DNA of 64,000 nucleotides from Verrucomicrobiaceae bacterium (lineage in GTDB: Bacteria > Verrucomicrobiota > Verrucomicrobiia > Verrucomicrobiales > Verrucomicrobiaceae). The notes under the pieces were generated by a model. That model was not told the DNA's origin. It made no database searches and saw nothing but the letters and a program-made list of their open reading frames with translations. Below are positions 60,713 to 64,000 of the stretch, piece by piece. The position numbers were made by a program, and so were the translations under genes. The DNA is taken from contig JAEUHN010000042.1 of assembly GCA_016795365.1 (NCBI GenBank), forward strand, positions 62,001-126,000, given 5' to 3'. Position 1 is the first letter of the stretch; each line of letters opens with the position of its first letter.

Positions 60713-63532
60713 TTACTTCAGTGGTGCACCTGACACATCGAGGTCGGGCTTGGTGTTCCAGCGAGGAGTCCAGCCGGGCTTCTCCACCTTCGTGCGGAAG
60801 ATGATGGTGTTGTCGAGCGCGAGATCGTCAGTCCAGATGAACTTGGCACCTTCGAAATCGCTCTCGAAGTAGGGCTGCTTGGGATCAACCTCTTCCACCG
60901 TGTATTCTTTCGCATTCTTCCAGGTGCTGTCATCGAAGTCCACAGCCCACCAGTTGGCAGGCAGAGGTTCTTGCTTTACCTGAGGATGGGCGGTGTCGCC
61001 ATTGACAGGACCGTGGAAAAAGTTCTTCGCCTTCCACGTGGCGTTGGTGACAGTGCCGTCGGCGAACTTCAGACAGAAGCCGCCGTCGCCCACGCTGGTG
61101 CCATATTCCATACCGGTCTTGGGATCGGCATTGTCCTTGGCCAGCACGGCGACAGTCATCGGATATTCGGGGAGAAAATCGACGCTCACGACATTGTGAG
61201 GGGTGAACTGGATCGGATCGACGGCCACCAGGCGACCATTGACGTAGAGCATGAACCAGTTATCCGCATAAACATTGAGCTTCATCGTATCAGCGATGCT
61301 CGGCTTGATCAGACCAGGAGGACCGCCTTTGCCCTTTCCTTTGCCGCCGCCTTTGGGCCGGTCGCTGCCAGGTCCATTGGCAGGCGGTGGCTCGGTGCCA
61401 CTGGGCGTGTTGAAGATGTTGTCGAGCGGACGCATGCCACCCGGTGCTGGCGGCGGAGGGGGAGCATCGGGACGTTCGGCCGGGCGGTCATTCATCGCCG
61501 CCTGACGAGGCCGTTCACCTTGGCCTGCCTCGCCTGCGCCCTTGCTGCTGTAAACGACTCGCAGGGATGAACTCCCCAGCACCTTGCCATTCATGGCCGC
61601 GATCAATTCCTCGGGCCCTGGCTTGCCGCGCACATCAAGCGGACTGGACAAGGCATAAAGCGTCATCACATACGTCTTGGCTCCAGGTCCCTTCGAGTGT
61701 GGTGGTTCGTAGCCGACTTCGCCTTTGAAGCCGGTGCCGAGTTTGCCAATGCTCTGCGAGTCCTTGGGCAGTTGAGTCGTGTTTGCCGGGATGTCATAGA
61801 GGGTCCAATACCACTTCTTGTCACCGCCTGGAGCCACGTGATCCATGATCAAAGCGAAGCTCTTGGTCGATGTAGGAGCGCCGGTCCATTCGAGAGGCGG
61901 GCTGATGCCATCGCCGTCGCCGGTGAACTCAACAGGTAGATCCTTGAGGTCCTCCACCACGGGACTGTTGAGGAAGAACTTGCCATCGCTGCTGCGAGGT
62001 TGATCCGGCAATGCGACGAACGCCTCCTGCTTGCCGCCACGACCACCGCCCTGACCTTTCTTCATCTCCTCATGGCGCGCGGGAGGTTCATCGCGCGGGG
62101 CGCGAGGTGCGTCTTGAGGCGGTGCTTGGCCTGCGAGTTCATCCAGTTCAGGCGTGTCCAGCTTGCCATCACGATTGTGGTCGAAAGCGGTGAATTGTTC
62201 CTTGGCTTTGCTCAGCGCCTCGGAGAGCGAAGCACCGGTCTTGGAGGCATTGGACTTGGCATTGTCTGCAAACTCTTGTGCGGTGACCACACCATCGCCA
62301 TTGACGTCGAGGATGCCTTGAACAGCAGCTTGCGGACGCGCGGGGCGATCTTCGCCTTCAGGACGCCGAGGGGGCTCATCACCACGGCGTATCTCGCCTT
62401 CGCGACCACCTTTGCCCTTGCCCTTTCCTTTGCCTTTCATGCCACCGGGGCCGCCTGGCCCCTCACGTGGCGGGCCACCACCTCCTCCACCTTGGCGGGC
62501 GGTATAGACTTCCTTCTCCTTGCCGTCGCGTCCGTTGTCGAACTCGAAGGGGTAAGTGCCATCCGCATGGATCGAATACGAGACGCTGCGCTTGTCGCCG
62601 TTCACCTCGAAGCTCAGCCGGTAACTATTCTTGCCGGTGCTTTCAAAGCCTGTGATCTTGGCTCCGCGCAACGCCGTCAACGCAGGCCGGACGGGATTGG
62701 CTCGCGGCTGTGGATCCACCTGCTCTTCGCGTTCCACCACCTCGCCATGGAAGCCACCGATCACATACGGATACTCGGTCGCCGCATGGTAATGATAACC
62801 GTTGGCCGACTCATGACCGTGGCATTCATCAAGCTTTCCCACGGGTGAGCCATCGGGCTCTGTGAGGCCATAGATCGGATAGCCATCCAAGGCGTAAGCC
62901 ACCGGCATGTCCTTGCCCACCACACCCTGCAAATGTAGCGGCGCGATGTGGTAGTGGTAGTCATCGGCCCGACCGCAGTGGCCGCCCCATTGATCGAGTT
63001 CGCCAATCTCATAGCTCACCTCGCCGCGATTGTTCTGAGGATTGAAGATGGGGATGCCATTCACGGCGAGAGCGATCGCTCCACGAAGGAAGCGACCCTT
63101 GATCATCGCTTGCTCCTTGGCTGGCACTGGCTTCAAGGGGATGCGCCAGGCGTTGTCGTCGAAATACTTTTGCGGCAGCGGCACCTGCTGCTGCCAGGCG
63201 GTGATGCCCACCATCATGTTGTGATCAGGCCAGGCGTCGGAGCCAACGTAAAGGAATTCACCGTCAGCTCGCAGGTCCAACTTCTTGAACGGAAGGAAAG
63301 CCTTGGCGGTGGCCGGAGCATTGGCCGCGTTGGCAACCGCTGCCGCAGCAAGCTGCACGCTGGAGCCTGCGGACGCAGTTTGGGTGTCACGCTCCCGTGA
63401 CCATTCCTCCAGGATGTGCGCACGCAATGCCTCGCGTTCGCCGGGATCGTTGCCTACCTTCCAAGAGTGAGCCGATGCCGACGAAGCAGTTGCGGCAAGG
63501 GCCAGAGTGAGGGCGATTCGATAGTGTGTCAT
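60713..63532 (-). CDS. Exported YHYH/EF-hand/PEBP-domain fusion protein
   Basis: This 939-residue protein starts at the ATG at 63532 (signal peptide MTHYRIALTLALAATASSAS). A YHYH domain follows, with ADDYHYHIAPLHLQG, AYALDGYPIYGLTEPDGSPV and ANGYHYHAATEYPY. Next are a Lys/Gly-rich basic segment (GMKGKGKGKGKGGREG), an EF-hand pair (DVNGDGVVTAQEF, DHNRDGKLDTPEL) and a PEBP (YbhB-like) domain (ISPPLEWTGAPTSTKSFALI, WYWTLYDIPANTTQLP). After another Pro/Gly/Lys-rich linker comes a C-terminal galactose-binding-like domain (LNVYADNWFMLYVNGRLVAV). YHYH proteins and PEBP domains are often paired in this lineage. The ligand is unknown; calcium binding is likely. Confidence 0.88.
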   Translation of the reverse strand: MTHYRIALTLALAATASSASAHSWKVGNDPGEREALRAHILEEWSRERDTQTASAGSSVQLAAAAVANAANAPATAKAFLPFKKLDLRADGEFLYVGSDAWPDHNMMVGITAWQQQVPLPQKYFDDNAWRIPLKPVPAKEQAMIKGRFLRGAIALAVNGIPIFNPQNNRGEVSYEIGELDQWGGHCGRADDYHYHIAPLHLQGVVGKDMPVAYALDGYPIYGLTEPDGSPVGKLDECHGHESANGYHYHAATEYPYVIGGFHGEVVEREEQVDPQPRANPVRPALTALRGAKITGFESTGKNSYRLSFEVNGDKRSVSYSIHADGTYPFEFDNGRDGKEKEVYTARQGGGGGGPPREGPGGPGGMKGKGKGKGKGGREGEIRRGDEPPRRPEGEDRPARPQAAVQGILDVNGDGVVTAQEFADNAKSNASKTGASLSEALSKAKEQFTAFDHNRDGKLDTPELDELAGQAPPQDAPRAPRDEPPARHEEMKKGQGGGRGGKQEAFVALPDQPRSSDGKFFLNSPVVEDLKDLPVEFTGDGDGISPPLEWTGAPTSTKSFALIMDHVAPGGDKKWYWTLYDIPANTTQLPKDSQSIGKLGTGFKGEVGYEPPHSKGPGAKTYVMTLYALSSPLDVRGKPGPEELIAAMNGKVLGSSSLRVVYSSKGAGEAGQGERPRQAAMNDRPAERPDAPPPPPAPGGMRPLDNIFNTPSGTEPPPANGPGSDRPKGGGKGKGKGGPPGLIKPSIADTMKLNVYADNWFMLYVNGRLVAVDPIQFTPHNVVSVDFLPEYPMTVAVLAKDNADPKTGMEYGTSVGDGGFCLKFADGTVTNATWKAKNFFHGPVNGDTAHPQVKQEPLPANWWAVDFDDSTWKNAKEYTVEEVDPKQPYFESDFEGAKFIWTDDLALDNTIIFRTKVEKPGWTPRWNTKPDLDVSGAPLK

Positions 63533-63889
63533 GGGGCCTCCAGGTTGAAGTGATGGTTCGAGACTCGTGGCCACCTGTCAAAAGACCATCACCACAATGG
63601 AGGAGATTTGTCAGGATTGCGTCAATGCTTCCCAACCTGAAAAGCGAAAGCCAGGCCGCGATTGCCTCGTCCTTGTTCGCCAAGATTACTGGGACGCAGA
63701 TGCCCGTGGATGGCGGGAATGACCAGGTGAGCTGACATCTTGCAAATTTTTTCCGACATAACATTCCGACATAACACCTCTGGTTCCCTTGATGCTGGAG
63801 GTTGTCGCAGCCGATCAGTTATCGGCTGCACTATCCACTGTTTTTGAATTTGGTTGCCCTCCTAGTTTGCTGCCTACTTTGAGCGGGCA
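63533..63889. other. Intergenic region with tandem repeat and hairpin
   Basis: These 357 bases have no convincing gene. A 13-bp direct tandem repeat (TTCCGACATAACA) lies at 63751-63776. A perfect 9-bp hairpin (GCAGCCGAT/ATCGGCTGC, 5-nt loop, 63807-63829) follows, with TTTTT 11 bases later at 63841-63845. These probably control the gene starting at 63890. Confidence 0.55.
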
Positions 63890-64000
63890 ATGAAAGCAAA
63901 ATCCGCTTGTTGCTCGCCCCGAAAGATGTCGCCATTCTCCGCGCATAACGTTCGAGAGTGGGTGGTCTTGATCATGGCCGTTGCTGCTGGTGGAGTGTTT
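63890..64000 (+). CDS. N-terminal fragment of a membrane or exported protein, right edge
   Basis: A plus-strand frame starts at the ATG at 63890 and is open to the window end (37 codons). After a basic/Cys-containing start (MKAKSACCSPRKM) comes a hydrophobic stretch (WVVLIMAVAAGGVF) that looks like a membrane helix or signal sequence. A GAGCGGG-like Shine-Dalgarno sequence is close. The rest lies outside the window. Confidence 0.4.
   Translation, partial: MKAKSACCSPRKMSPFSAHNVREWVVLIMAVAAGGVF

Noticed and set aside
1-64000. CRISPR arrays, tRNA or rRNA genes, insertion sequences, prophage
   Set aside because: No regularly spaced repeats, cloverleaf-like segments, transposase or integrase motifs were seen on either strand.

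Overview
The window looks like the chromosome of a verrucomicrobium, probably a Prosthecobacter- or Verrucomicrobium-like member of the Verrucomicrobiaceae. Typical PVC-superphylum families are abundant: PSCyt1/DUF1549/DUF1553 cytochromes, DUF1501 proteins, a sulfatase, DUF3500, and DUF1080-like and HAF-repeat proteins. A complete mreB-mreC-mreD-PBP2 elongation cluster is also present, which argues against a planctomycete. The genus is inferred; no rRNA, tRNA, CRISPR array, prophage or insertion sequence was seen.

Layout. 1-16.7 kb holds catabolic and secreted functions: a left-edge membrane protein, two DUF1549/DUF1553 cytochrome-type proteins (one in a three-gene unit with a small membrane protein and a DUF1501 protein), an acetyl xylan esterase-like hydrolase, a beta-lactamase-fold hydrolase, a LysM peptidoglycan hydrolase, an exported truncated globin, a cupin, a sulfatase with HEAT repeats, a kinase-like unknown and a coiled-coil envelope protein. 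16.8-26.9 kb is housekeeping: thrC, recF, mreBCD, PBP2, RNase G and thyA. 27-49.8 kb is thirteen consecutive minus-strand genes: a nine-heme cytochrome c, a flavocytochrome c sulfide dehydrogenase pair (fccB/fccA), a cytochrome b561, a CusA-type RND pump with a TolC partner but no adaptor, four large secreted proteins built from InlB-type repeats, and small exported proteins including two 164-residue relatives. 49.9-64 kb mixes envelope and housekeeping genes: an alpha/alpha-toroid protein with a Pro-rich arm, a HAD hydrolase overlapping folB, DUF3500, a cupin, rlmN, a lone PSCyt1 cytochrome, phnA, a periplasmic chorismate mutase and a YHYH/EF-hand/PEBP fusion.

How the genes work together. 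MreB, MreC, MreD and PBP2 form the lateral-wall synthesis machine. The PSCyt/DUF1501, sulfatase and esterase genes fit polysaccharide breakdown. The most unusual part is 27-49.8 kb. There the b561, InlB-repeat, fccA and fccB genes are nearly contiguous and look like one operon, so an envelope redox chain seems co-produced with a secreted repeat protein. All four InlB-repeat proteins end in the same roughly 60-residue module finishing in F-x-R-L-x-x-P at the last residue, a candidate surface-sorting or anchoring tag.

Start codons were mostly chosen by signal peptide or conserved N-terminus, because many leaders lack a clear Shine-Dalgarno sequence.
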